Part shown: in pieces, positions 36,101 through 46,849 of the stretch
Numbering within the stretch: position 1 is the first letter of the stretch
Layout of the letters: every line of letters begins with the position of its first letter
NCBI GenBank assembly: GCA_019426215.1
Contig: CM033397.1
Span: forward strand, 31,002,480 to 31,066,479
DNA from: Buddleja alternifolia
Taxonomy: Eukaryota > Streptophyta > Magnoliopsida > Lamiales > Scrophulariaceae
Reading direction: 5' to 3'
Length of the DNA stretch: 64,000 nucleotides
Notes under the pieces: model-generated
Database searches by the model: none
The model's input: the letters and a program-made list of their open reading frames with translations, nothing else
Told to the model about the DNA's origin: nothing
Program-made: the position numbers and the translations under genes

Positions 36101-39100
36101 ATCAGGAAATTATTTTTTGGGTAAGACATTCTTTCATTAGGATACGATGTTTTGCAAATTTAGTTTGGCTGATTCTAGCTATATTGCCTTATTGTTTCAC
36201 TTTACGACTCTTCTATGATTTATACTTTGCATTCTCTCATTGGTAAGTCTGTGATGGTAAGCAACCTGAAGAACTTAATGGAGTTGGCCTGTTATTCATT
36301 TTGGGGGTTCGTTATAGCTGGTATTGGTTATTTTTTTATTTTTATTTTTGTCACATACTTTTTTAACATGCGTGTGGTTAGGGTTACACGATTATTCAAG
36401 TTACTTATCGACACTGTATTGATTTTTCCTGTTTTATCTTGTTTTGATTATTTGTCTAGCTCTGGTAAACTCGTATATTTAAAATGTTTATGATTCCACA
36501 TTTTATGTCTTACTAATCTTGTTGTGGTTGTTGAAAACACGAGGATTTTTGCATGTTTCTTCGCTATGATGTTAGAATTGGAAATGAACCTACAGCCTGA
36601 TAGTTCTTCTAACTGGTCCGTAAAGTTAATTGCTATGTCTTTTGGTTTTCAAATTTTTAAGCATGTCATTGAGGACTGGATTGAACTGGGGCTCCAAAGT
36701 GACCACAACTTGTTAGGAAGAAGAGCAGTGTTGGATGGAGTAGGGATTTATGACTGTTTCTGGCTGTGATGGTGGAATTTGAAATCCATCATCCGAAAGA
36801 TAGTTCTTCTAACTGGTCCGTAATGTTACATGTTATGTTGTTTGCTCTTCAACTTTTTAAGCATGCCATTGTGTACTGGCTTGAACTGGAGCTCCAAAGT
36901 GACCACGGCTTGTTAAGATGAAGAAAAGTGTTGGTGGAATTCATTATAAACATTGGAAGAAGTCCGATACAGAAATCGTGGAGGCATAGAAGACTCGAGA
37001 TCAAATACAGAAGAGGAGAAGAATCGAGAAATGATGAACACGCTACAGCGATTGTAGAATTGGGAAATGATGAACGGGATTCTGCGATCATTGAATTGGG
37101 GTATGATGGAGGGGTGATAGAGAGAATCAGGAAATTATTTTTTGGGTAAGGCATTCTTTCATTAGGATACGATGTGTTACAAAATTAGTTTGGCTGATTT
37201 TAGCTATATTGCCTTATGGTTTCACTTTAGGACTCTTCTGTGTTTGATACTTTGCATTCTCTCATGGGTAAGTTGTTGATGGTTAGCAACCAGAAGAACT
37301 TAATGGAGTTTGCATGTTATTCAGTTTGGGGTTCGTTATAGCTGGTATTGGTTATTTTTTTATTTTTATGTTTGTCACATACTTTTTTAACATGCGTGTG
37401 GTTAGGGTTACACGATTATTCAAGGTACTAAATGACACAGTATTGATTTTTTCTGTTTTATCTTGTTTTGATTATATGGCTAGCCCTGGTAATCTCGTAT
37501 ATTTAAAATGTTTATGATTGCACATTTTATGTCTTACTAATCTTGTTGTGGTTGTTGAAAACATGAGGATCAATGCATGTTTCTTCACTTTGATGTTGGA
37601 ATTTGAATTCAACGAACGGCATGATAGTTCTTCTAACTGGTCCGTAAAGTTAATTGTTATGTCTTTTGATTTTCAAATTTTTAAGCAAGTCATTGGGGAC
37701 TGGCTGGAACTGGAGCTCCAAAGTGACCACAAATTGTTAGGAGGAAGAGCAGTGTTGGAGGGAGTAGTGATTTATGACTGTTTCTTGGCTATGATGGTGG
37801 AATTTGAAGTCCATCATCCGAATGATAGTTCTTCTAACCGGTCCCTAATGTTACATGTTATGTTGTTTGCTCTTCAACTTTTTAAGCATTCCATTGTGTT
37901 CTGGCTTGAAATGGAGCTCCAAAGTGACCACAACTTGTTAAGATAAAGAAAAGTGTTGTAGGAAGTCATTATACACATTGGAAGAAGTCCGCTACAGAAA
38001 TCGAGGAGGAATAGAAGACTCAAGATCAAATACAGAAGCGGAGAAGAATCGGGAAATGATAAACATGCTACAGCGATTGTAGAATTGGGAAATGATGAAC
38101 GGGCTTCTGCGATCATAGAATTGGTGTATGATGGAGGGGTGATAGAGAGAATCAGGAAATTATTTTTTGGGTAAGGCATTATTTCATTAGGATACGATGT
38201 GTTACAAAATTACTTTGGCTATATTGCCTTATGGTTTCACTTTAGGACACTTTTGTGTTTGATACTTTGCTTTCTCTCATGGGTAAGTCGTTGATGGTAA
38301 GCAATCAGAAGAACTTAATGGAGTTGGCATGTTATTCAGTTTGGGGTTCGTTATAGCTGGTATTGGTTATTTTTCTATTTTTTTGTTTGTCACATAATTT
38401 TTTAACATGCTTGTGGTTAGGGTTACACGATTATTCAAGTTACTAATTGACACTGTATGGATTTGTTCTGTTTTTTCTTGTTTTGATTATATGGCTTGCC
38501 CTAGTAATCTCGTATGTTTAAAATGTTTATGATTGCACATTTTATGTCTTACTAATCTTGTTGTGGTTGTTGAAAACATGAGGATTTATGCATGTTTCTT
38601 CGCTATGATGTTGGAATTTGAAATCAACGTACTGCATGATAGTTCTTCTAACTGGTCCGTAATGTTAATTGCTATGTCTTTTAATTTTCAAATTTTTAAG
38701 CAAGTCATTGCGGACTGGCATGAACTGGAGCTCCAATGTGACCCCAACTTGTTAGGAGGAAGAGCACTGTTGGAGAGAGTAGGAATTTATAACTGTTTCT
38801 TGGCCATTATGGTGGAATTGGAAGTCCATCATCCGAATGATGGTTCTTCTAACTGGTCCCTAATGTTACATGTTATGTTGTTTGCTCTTCAACTTTTTAA
38901 GCATGCCATTGTGTACTGGCTTGAACTGGAGCTCCAAAGTGACTGCAACTTGTTAAGATGAAGAAAAGTGTTGGAGAAAGGCATTATAAACAACGGAAGA
39001 AGTCCGATACAGAAATCGAGGAGGCATAGAAGACTCAAGATCAAATACAGAAGCGGAGATGAATCGGGAAATGATGAACTTGGTACTGTGATTGTAAATT

Positions 39101-42100
39101 GGGAAAATGCTGAACGAGCTTCTGCGATCATAGAATTGGGGTTTGACGGAGGGGTGATAGAGAGAATCAGGAAATTATTTTTTGGGTAAGGCATTCTTTC
39201 ATTAGGATATGATGTGTTACAAATTTAGTTTGGCTGATTCTAGCTATATTGCCTTCTAGTTTCACTTTACGACTCTTCTGTGTTTGATACTTTGCATTCT
39301 TTCATTTGTAAGTCGGTGATGGTAAGCAACCTGAAGAACTTAATGAAGTTGGCCTGTTATTCATTTTGAGGTTCGTTATAGCTGGTATTGGTTATTTTTT
39401 TCTTTTTATGTTTGTCACATACTTTTTTAGCATGCGTGTGGTTAGGGTTACACGATTATTCAAGTTACTTTTTGACACTGTATTAATTTTTTCTGTTTTA
39501 TCTTGTTTTGATTATGTGGCTAGCCCTAGTAATCTCGTATATTTAAAATGTTTATGATTGCACATTTTATGTCTTACTAATCTTGTTGTGGTTGTTGAAA
39601 ACACGAGTATTTTTGCATGTTTCTTTGCTACGATGTTGGAATTTGAAATCAACCTACGGCCTGATAGTTCTTCTAACTGGTCCGTAAAGTTAATTTCTAT
39701 GTCTTTTGGTTTTCAAATTTTTAAGCATGTCATTGAAGACGGGCTTGAACTGGAGCTCCGAAGTGTCCACAACTTGTTCGGAAGAAGAGCAGTGTTGGAG
39801 GGAGTAGGGATTTATGACTGTTTCTTGGCTATGATGGTGGAATTTGAAATCCATCATCCGAATGATAGTTCTTCTAACTGGCTCCTAATGTTACATGTTA
39901 TGTTGTTTGCTCTTCAACTTTTTTAGCATGCCTTTGTGTACTGGCTTGAAGTGGAGCTCCAAAGTGAGCACAACTTGTTAAGATGAAGAAAAGTGTTGGA
40001 GGAGTTCATTGTAAACAATGGAAGAAGTCCGATACAGAAATCGATGAGGCATAGAAGACAAGATCAAATACAGAAGTGGAGAAGAATCGGGAAATTATGA
40101 ACACGCTACTGCGATTGTAGAATTGGGAAATGATGAACGGGATTCTGCGATCATTGAATTGGGGTATGATGGAGGGGTGATAGAGAGAATAAGGAAATTA
40201 TTTTTTGGGTAAGTCATTCTTTCATTAGGATACGATGTGTTACAAAATTAGTTTGGCTGATTTTTGCTGTAGTGCCTTATGGTTTCACTTTAGTACTCTG
40301 CGGTGTTTGATACTTTGCATTCTCTCATGGGTAAGTCGTTGATGGTAAACAACCAAAAGAACTTAATGGAGTTGGCATGTTATTCAGTTTGGGGTTCGTT
40401 ATAGCTGGTATTGGTTATTTTTTATTATTTTTATGTTTGTCACAAAAAATTTTAAAATGCATGTGGTTAGGGTTACACGATTATTCAAGTTACTAATTGA
40501 CACGGTATTGATTTTTTCTGTTTTATCTTATTTTTATTATATGTCTAGCCCTGGTAATCGCGTATATTTAAAATATTTATGGTTGCATATTTTGTCTTAG
40601 TAATCTTGTTGTGGTTGTTGAACACATGAGGATTTATGAAAGTTTCTTCGCTATGATGTTGGAATTTAAAATCAACTAATGGCATGATAATTCTTTTAAC
40701 TGGACAGTAAAGTTAATTGCTATGTCTTTTGATTTAAAATTTTTAAGCATGTCATTGAGGACTAGCTTGAACTGAGCTCCAAAGTGACCCCAACTTGTTA
40801 GGAAGAAGAGCAGTGTTGGAGGGAGTAGGGATTTATGACTGTTTCTTGGCTATGATGGTGGAATTTGAAATCCATCATCCGAATGATAGTTCTTCTAACT
40901 GGTCCCTAATGTTACATGTTATGTTGTTTGCTCTTCAACTTTTTAAGCATGCCATTGTGTACTGGCTTGAACTGGAGTTCCAAAGTGACCACAACTTGTT
41001 AAGATGAAGAAAAGTGTTGGAGGAATTAATTATAAACATTGGAAGAAGTCCGATACAGAAATCGAGGAGGCATAGAAGACTCAAGATCAAATATAGAAGT
41101 GTCGAAGAATCGGGAAATGATGAACATGCTACTGCGATTGTAGAATTGGGAAATGATGAACGGGATTCTGCGATCATTGAATTGGGGTATGATGGAGGGG
41201 TGATAGAGAGAATAAGGAAATTATTTTTTGGGTAAGTCATTCTTTCATTAGGATACGATGTGTTCCAAAATTAGTTTGGCTGATTTTAGCTATATTGCCT
41301 TATGGTTTCACTTTAGGACTCTGCGGTGTTTGATACTTTGCATTCTCTCATGGGTAAGTCGTTGATGGTAAACAGCCAGAAGAACTTAATGGAGTTGGCA
41401 TGTTATTCAGTTTGGGGTTCGTTATAGCTGGTATTGGTTATTTTTTTTTATTTTTATGTTTGTGACATACTTTTTAAAATGCGTGTAGTTAGGGTTACAC
41501 GATTATTCAAGTTACTAATTGACACTTTATTGATTTTTTCTGTTTTATCTTGTTTTGATTATATGGCTAGCTCTGGTAATCTCGTATATTTAAAATATTT
41601 ATGGTTGCATATTTTGTCTTACTAATCTTGTTGTGGTTGTTGAAAACATTAGCATTTATGCATGTTTCTTCGCTATGATGTTGGAATTTAAAATCAACCA
41701 ACGGCATGATAGTTCTTTTGACTGGTCCATAAGGTTAATTGCTATGTCTTTTGATTTCAAATTTTTAAGCATGTCATTGAGGACTGGCTTGAACTGAGCT
41801 CCAAAGTGACCCCAACTTGTTAGGAAGAAGAGCAGTGTTGGAGGGAGTAGGTATTTATGACTGTTTCTTAGCTATGATGGTGGAATTTGAAATCCATCAT
41901 CCGAATGATAGTTCTTCTAACAGGTCCCTAATGTTACATGTTATGTTGTTTGCTCTTCAATTTTTTAAGCATGCCATTGTGTACTGGCTTGAATGGAGCT
42001 CCAAAGTGACCACAACTTGTTAAGATGAAGAAAAGTGTTGGAGGAAGTCATTATAAACAATGGAAGAAGTCCGATACTGAAATCGAGGAGGCATAGAAGA

Positions 42101-42840
42101 CTCAAGATCAAATGCAGAAGCGGAGAAGAATCGGGAAATGATGAACATGCTAATGCGATTGTAGAATTGGGAAATGATGAACGGGCTTCTGTGATCATAG
42201 AATTGGGGTATGATGGAGGGGTGATAGAGAGAATCAGGAAATTATTTTTTGGGTAAGTCATTCTTTCATTAGGATACGATGTGTTACAAAATTAGTTTGG
42301 CTGATTTTAGCTATATTGCCTTATGGTTTCACTTTAGGACTCTTCTATGTTTGATACTTTGCATTCTCTCATGGGTAAGTCGTTGATGGTAAGCAACCAG
42401 AAGAACTTAATAGAGTTGGCATGTTATTCAGTTTGGGGTTCGTTATAGCTGGTATTGGTTATTTTTTTATTTTTATGTTTGTCACATACTTTCTTAACAT
42501 GCGTGTGGTTAGGGTTACACGATTATTCAAGTTACTAATTGACATTGTATTGATTTGTTCTGTTTTATCTTGTTTTGATTATATGGCTAGCCCTGGTAAT
42601 CTCGTATATTTAAAATGTTTATGATTGCACATTTTATGTCTTACTAATCTTGTTGTGGTTGTTGAAAACATGAGGATTTATGCATGTTTCTTCGCTATGA
42701 TGTTGGAATTTAAAATCAACCAACGACATGATAGTTCTTCTAACTGGTCCGTAAAGTTAAATGCTATGTCTTTTTATTTTCAAATTTTTAAGCATGTCAT
42801 TGAGGACTAGCTTGAACTAGAGCTCCAAAGTGGCCACAAC

Positions 42841-43678
42841 TTGTTAGGAAGAAGTGCAGTGTTGGAGGGAGTCATTATAAACAACGAAAGAAATCTGATA
42901 TAGAAATTGAGGAGGAATAGAAGACTCAAGATAGAATACCGAACTCAAAGTAGCGGAGAAGAAATGAGAAATGATGAAGGGGTTGCTGCGAGGTTATAAT
43001 CCAGAAATGATGGAATGGACAGGTGAACGGAGAATCGGGACATTATTTTTTGAGTAAGGCATCCTCCCATTAGGAGACGATGTGTGACAGAATTTGTTTG
43101 GCTTGTTTAACTATATTGTCTTATGGTTTCACTTTAGGACTCTTCTGTGTTTCTGGCACTTTGCGTTCTCTCATTGGTAAGTCGTTTGATGGTAATCAAC
43201 CAGATGAACTTAATGGTGTTGGCATGCTATTCTGTTTGGAGATCGTTATAGCTGGAATTGGTTATGTTTTTATTTTGATGTTTGTCACATACTTCTGTAA
43301 CCTGCGTGTGGTTAGGTTTCCACGATTATTCAAGTTACTGATCGACACTGTACTGACTTTTTTAGTTTTATCTTGTTTTGATTATATGGTTGGCCCTAAT
43401 AATTTTGGATATTTGAGTTGTTTAATCTTGCACATTTTGTGCCTTACTAATCTGGTCGTGGGTTGTTGAAAACATGTAGATTTATGACTATTTCTTGGCT
43501 ATGATGGCGGAATTTGAAATCCACCATCAGCATGATAGTTCTTCTAACTGGTCCCTGAAGTTAATTGCTATGTCCTTTGCTTTTCAACTTTTTAAGCTCC
43601 ATTGAGTATTGGCTTGAACAAGCTGCTGGGATCGTAGAATAGGAAAATGATGAACATACTACTATGGTTATAGACCTG
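42841..43678 (+). repeat. Divergent terminal monomer at the right edge of the array
   Basis: It is much more diverged than interior copies and lacks half-repeat b at its start (GGAGGGAGTCATTATAAAC joins a directly to the 73-codon segment). It ends by a jump from half a to GATCGTAGAATAGG near 43627. It contains an open frame (43080-43469, 129 codons) across a region that interior copies break with a frameshift and a TGA. Satellite similarity fades by about 43678. Confidence 0.8.
43080..43469 (+). other. Open frame in the divergent terminal monomer, possible relic of the ancestral coding sequence
   Basis: 129 codons from ATG, with two strongly hydrophobic stretches (VIAGIGYVFILMFVTYF and a second around LTFLVLSCFDYM) that could be membrane spans. 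In interior monomers a single-base insertion near the start disrupts this frame, and a TGA follows KCL. At the matching place this copy reads ATC (about 43422-43424), so the frame runs on into the HILCLTNLVV segment. I do not recognise the protein, and it may be chance. Confidence 0.3.
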
Positions 43679-44210
43679 GGCCCGCCTTGGGGCTCGCATC
43701 TAAGAGTGGGTGTTGTCAAAATGCCCCAAGGAAACGGAGGGAGATGCAACTCCTATAGAGCGCTGATGATGTGGGGCGTACGCCCTGGGTCTCTAGGCGT
43801 ATTTTTTTGCTCCGCCACATTTTTTTCTACATTACCACTCACAATAACTCTTATAAGAATTGTTTTCTACATTTGGTTTCTAGACTTGGTTAGTTTACAC
43901 ATGAAACTTTTACTTCTATTTATATTGATTCACCTCCCTAATGAACGTTGGAGATTCATTTGATCCTACGGATGTGGGATAGACTCTCTATAGCTCTCCA
44001 AAAATATTCCTTATTTTCTCTATCCTAAAGAATTCATGTCATATTCACATGTTTCAAGAGATGCCCACATATCTCTATGATATTCCCCATACTTCTACTA
44101 TTATCTTGAATAATCTAAGGCATTCTACACAGTTCTAGAGCTCTCCGTAAAGATTTATATTCTATAGTATTCTAGTATTTTCAAGAATCTTTTAGACTTT
44201 TTTAGAATTT
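43679..44210. other. Degenerate repeat DNA, no gene seen
   Basis: A short GC-rich stretch (GGGGCGTACGCCCTGGG, near 43773) is followed by AT-rich DNA with many TTCTAGAA-like motifs at 44100-44215, which resembles decayed copia LTR or flanking sequence. The open frame at 43664-43963 shows no family signature. Confidence 0.4.
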
Positions 44211-44501
44211 CTAGACCTCATCATAATCAATTCCCTCCTTCTGAGCGTAACCTTTGGTCACCAATCTGGCTTTGTAGCGAACATCACCTTGGTTAGGAAA
44301 TCCCTCCTTTGCAAATACCAATTTACATCCAATTGCCTTCTTCCCCATTGGGAGACTGGCCAATTCCCATGTTTGATTCTTATGAAAGGACTGCATTTCT
44401 TCACTCATGGCAATCCTCCACTTATCTTTCTCTGGTCCTTTGACTGCTTCAATACAAGTGGTAAGAACATCATCAACGACAATTACAGATGCACAAGCCA
44501 C
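44211..44501 (-). pseudogene. Copia reverse-transcriptase fragment
   Basis: A 96-codon open frame on the minus strand contains KWRIAMSEEMQSFHKNQTWEL, GKKAIGCKLVF and ARLVTKGYAQKEGIDYDEV. This is the start of the copia reverse transcriptase domain (RVT_2), upstream of the catalytic motifs. It resembles the Tnt1-like lineage more than element A, whose equivalent reads SSWVEAMQEKLNQF. The reading stops right after YDEV, so the catalytic core is missing. Confidence 0.9.
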
Positions 44502-44612
44502 TATATTATCAAAGCAAGCAGGCTTTCTGATTGTCCTCTTCGGATTGCTAATTGCAATTGATTCAAGTTGCTGATTGTCCTATGCATTTAACATATATAT
44601 TCACTAACAATA

Positions 44613-44615
<3 letters not shown>

Positions 44616-44643
<28 letters not shown>
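44616..44643. repeat. (AT)n microsatellite
   Basis: An uninterrupted alternation of A and T of about 28 bp. Confidence 0.9.
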
Positions 44644-44649
<6 letters not shown>

Positions 44650-44750
44650 CAGTTTTATAATAGGATTGTATTGATCATTGGAACAATTATATTTTCTAGA
44701 AGCACCTGCAAAGTGGAAATATAGTTGTTCTTAAGATAGTATATTAAGTG

Positions 44751-45884
44751 GTCGATGAGGCCTAGTCCACTGACAAAGCTGAGAGCTTAATATATTAGAG
44801 GTCTTGGATTATTGTTTATCCCAAAAATAAACATGGGCTTTTACGAATTATGGAAAACCTAAACATCCATAATTAGATGAGTGGGCCGGACAAAGAAGAC
44901 TTGGGCTGACCATTTAAATAATCAGCTAAGATATGGGGTCCAATAAATATCTTGCCAAATTACAATCAAAAAACCCAGAAGAATCTCAAGCCCAGTGAAG
45001 AGCTCGAAGCACCGCCCAAACTATTGGGCCCACTATATTTCAATAAAGGAAAATGTTGAAGCTGAAGAAGAAGCCCGCCAACACAAAATATTTGAAAGAG
45101 GAGTTGGAGTAGTTCACGGCGGTTGAAGACGTGGATACACAGGGCTAACATAAAAAGGGGAAGAAACGACCGAGAAAGGGATGATCAAATCAAAGAACAA
45201 CTTATTTTTCTCTTATCATAGGAGTAGGCGTAGACATAGTTAGGAGTAGTTTGTAGCGTAGATTTGTTCAAGAATTGCTAGATCCGGCTCCCGGAGATTG
45301 TACCAGTATTTCACTCGATTGTGACTTTTACGAATTGAAGACTTTTATGGAAGTAAAGATTACATGCTTTCAAATTTCAGTATTTCACAGTAATTTGTAT
45401 CTTGACCTAAGTTTTCTATTCATTATCATCGTTTTGAAAAAGAAAGGTTCTCACGTAGGTACAAAATTATCTTGTGTCAGATTTAAGTATCAGAGAGATA
45501 GTTTTTACCTGTACTTGAATTTTTCTTTTATGATATTATCGTGTCATTCGAAGACAACATATTTTAGTCAATTGCGGTCCGAATAATTAGTTTAAACAAC
45601 ACACCGAAGTGTTAAATTCTGAACCACCGTCTAGCGCATCGAATTCGAGCGCGGGGGTTGAAAGATAATCTCAAGATATAGATTATCGCGGGGCTCGGAA
45701 CACGAGATTGGATCCACCCTAATCTAGTTTTTTTTTTTTACGAAACAATTATATTCTCACCAACATCGTGGAGTCTTTCTCTATTTTATTAGTAGTTGTT
45801 AATTGATGTAAATTAGTACTAGTTGTTATATGTTGATTGATGTTGTTATGATGTAATTAATACATATAATTGATTCTCTAAAAA
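44751..45884 (+). mobile_element. Retroposon-like insert with 18-bp target duplications
   Basis: AAGATAGTATATTAAGTG occurs at 44733-44750 and again at 45885-45902, flanking 1134 bp whose right end is A-rich (CTCTAAAAA). A long exact duplication beside an A-run is the signature of target-primed (LINE-type) insertion. The interior has GGCCCA-type motifs (about 44880-45030) and a CTAGATCCGGCTCCCGGAG stretch, and it resembles LTR or other non-coding transcript sequence. I found no coding domain. It could be a 5'-truncated LINE or a retroposed RNA of another element. Confidence 0.6.
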
Positions 45885-45902
45885 AAGATAGTATATTAAG
45901 TG

Positions 45903-46849
45903 ATATGCATAACCCATTTTGATTTTTTAATTCTCATATTTGTTCTTGATCATTGAAGAAATTTTTTCCTAACAACACCATAGTAGAAGTTCTTCCAGAG
46001 AAACGTATAGTGCACACACAAGCACGAGCAACATAACAACGTGCACAAGTTAAAGCTTGATCACATATCTTTCATATAGGGTTGACGTTTTAATGCTCCA
46101 AGCTCACTCTCACAATTTAAGATTGGGAGCCTCGCTTTATTAGGCTCTTTAAATTTTGAATTCTCGTACTAAAATCTACAAAGCATACTTTAGGAAATAA
46201 CAAAGATTTTTTTTATTATTGGCTGATATATCATGTACTTTCAATGACAATTTATTTTATTAATGAAAATAAGTAAAAAGAGCTGCTTGTAAAACAATGA
46301 AGAATGAACCACATACGTGAATTTTGAAGATATGTAAAAATCGTAAGGTGCAAGTCTAAAGTCTATACCATCAAAACGTATCTCAAGTTTATTCCAACTC
46401 TAAAAACTCTAAAAAATCTCACATTGACTCAAACTATACAATGGATATAGTAGCTGGTTGTGTTGTGCAAGCACTTCCACAATCTGAACACATAGTATAG
46501 GATCACTAAAGACTTTATATATTTATTTTTCCGTATTTTTTGAATTGTGCTATATACCACCTTTATCAATAATTAGTAATCCCTAAACATCTTTTGTGTC
46601 CGCAAAATAATTTGAACACTTCATAATATCGATCTCATTATATTTTCAAAATATTAAAAAATTTAGTACCATGGAGAACATTTGCAAATGTGGAAAGTAC
46701 AAAAGAGTGTCAATCCCTGAAATACACAATCCCATTGAGAAGTTTTAGGTCAGTCAAATGAATTAACCACAACTACAAAAGCATGGCACAAAAACTAATT
46801 GTTAGATCAGAAGTTAACTAACTACCGAATGACTGAAAGACCGATCAAC
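45903..46849. other. Intergenic DNA downstream of the MYB gene
   Basis: AT-rich, with no open frame, tandem repeat or transposon end recognised. It probably includes the 3' UTR and polyadenylation region of the minus-strand MYB gene next to 46850. Confidence 0.5.

Larger units (their letters stand above)
25371..43678. repeat. ~1 kb tandem satellite array, block 2
   Basis: About twenty monomers, anchors near 25440, 26463, 27484, 28509, 29133, 30006, 30833, 31653, 32306, 33130, 34156, 35164, 36109, 37130, 38155, 39175, 40197, 41217, 42237 and 43043. Most spacings are 1020-1025 bp. Between 28.5 and 33.1 kb they drop to about 620-870 bp. Substitutions and single-base indels vary between copies. 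Open frames recur (a 142-codon frame without ATG, a 73-codon frame, and an antisense 101-codon frame), but none is open in every copy. No transposase or retrotransposon coding is seen. I treat it as a satellite derived from an unknown, possibly once coding, sequence. Confidence 0.93.

Noticed and set aside
19219..42261. Recurring antisense frames of 98-101 codons (MPYPKNNFLILSITPPSYPNS...) in most satellite monomers
   Set aside because: They lie opposite the sense frames and persist only because the copies are similar. Several copies break them, and composition suggests a low-complexity shadow. Not called as genes.
19074..43678. CRISPR-like or rDNA spacer interpretation of the array
   Set aside because: The unit is about 1 kb, contiguous and without spacers. 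No rRNA sequence is present, and the genome is a plant nucleus.
43745..43815. Fragment of the same GC-rich MITE family as 51806-52580
   Set aside because: GGCGTACGCCCTGGG resembles GGCATATGCCCTGGG, but no terminal repeat or target duplication is present and the match is too short.
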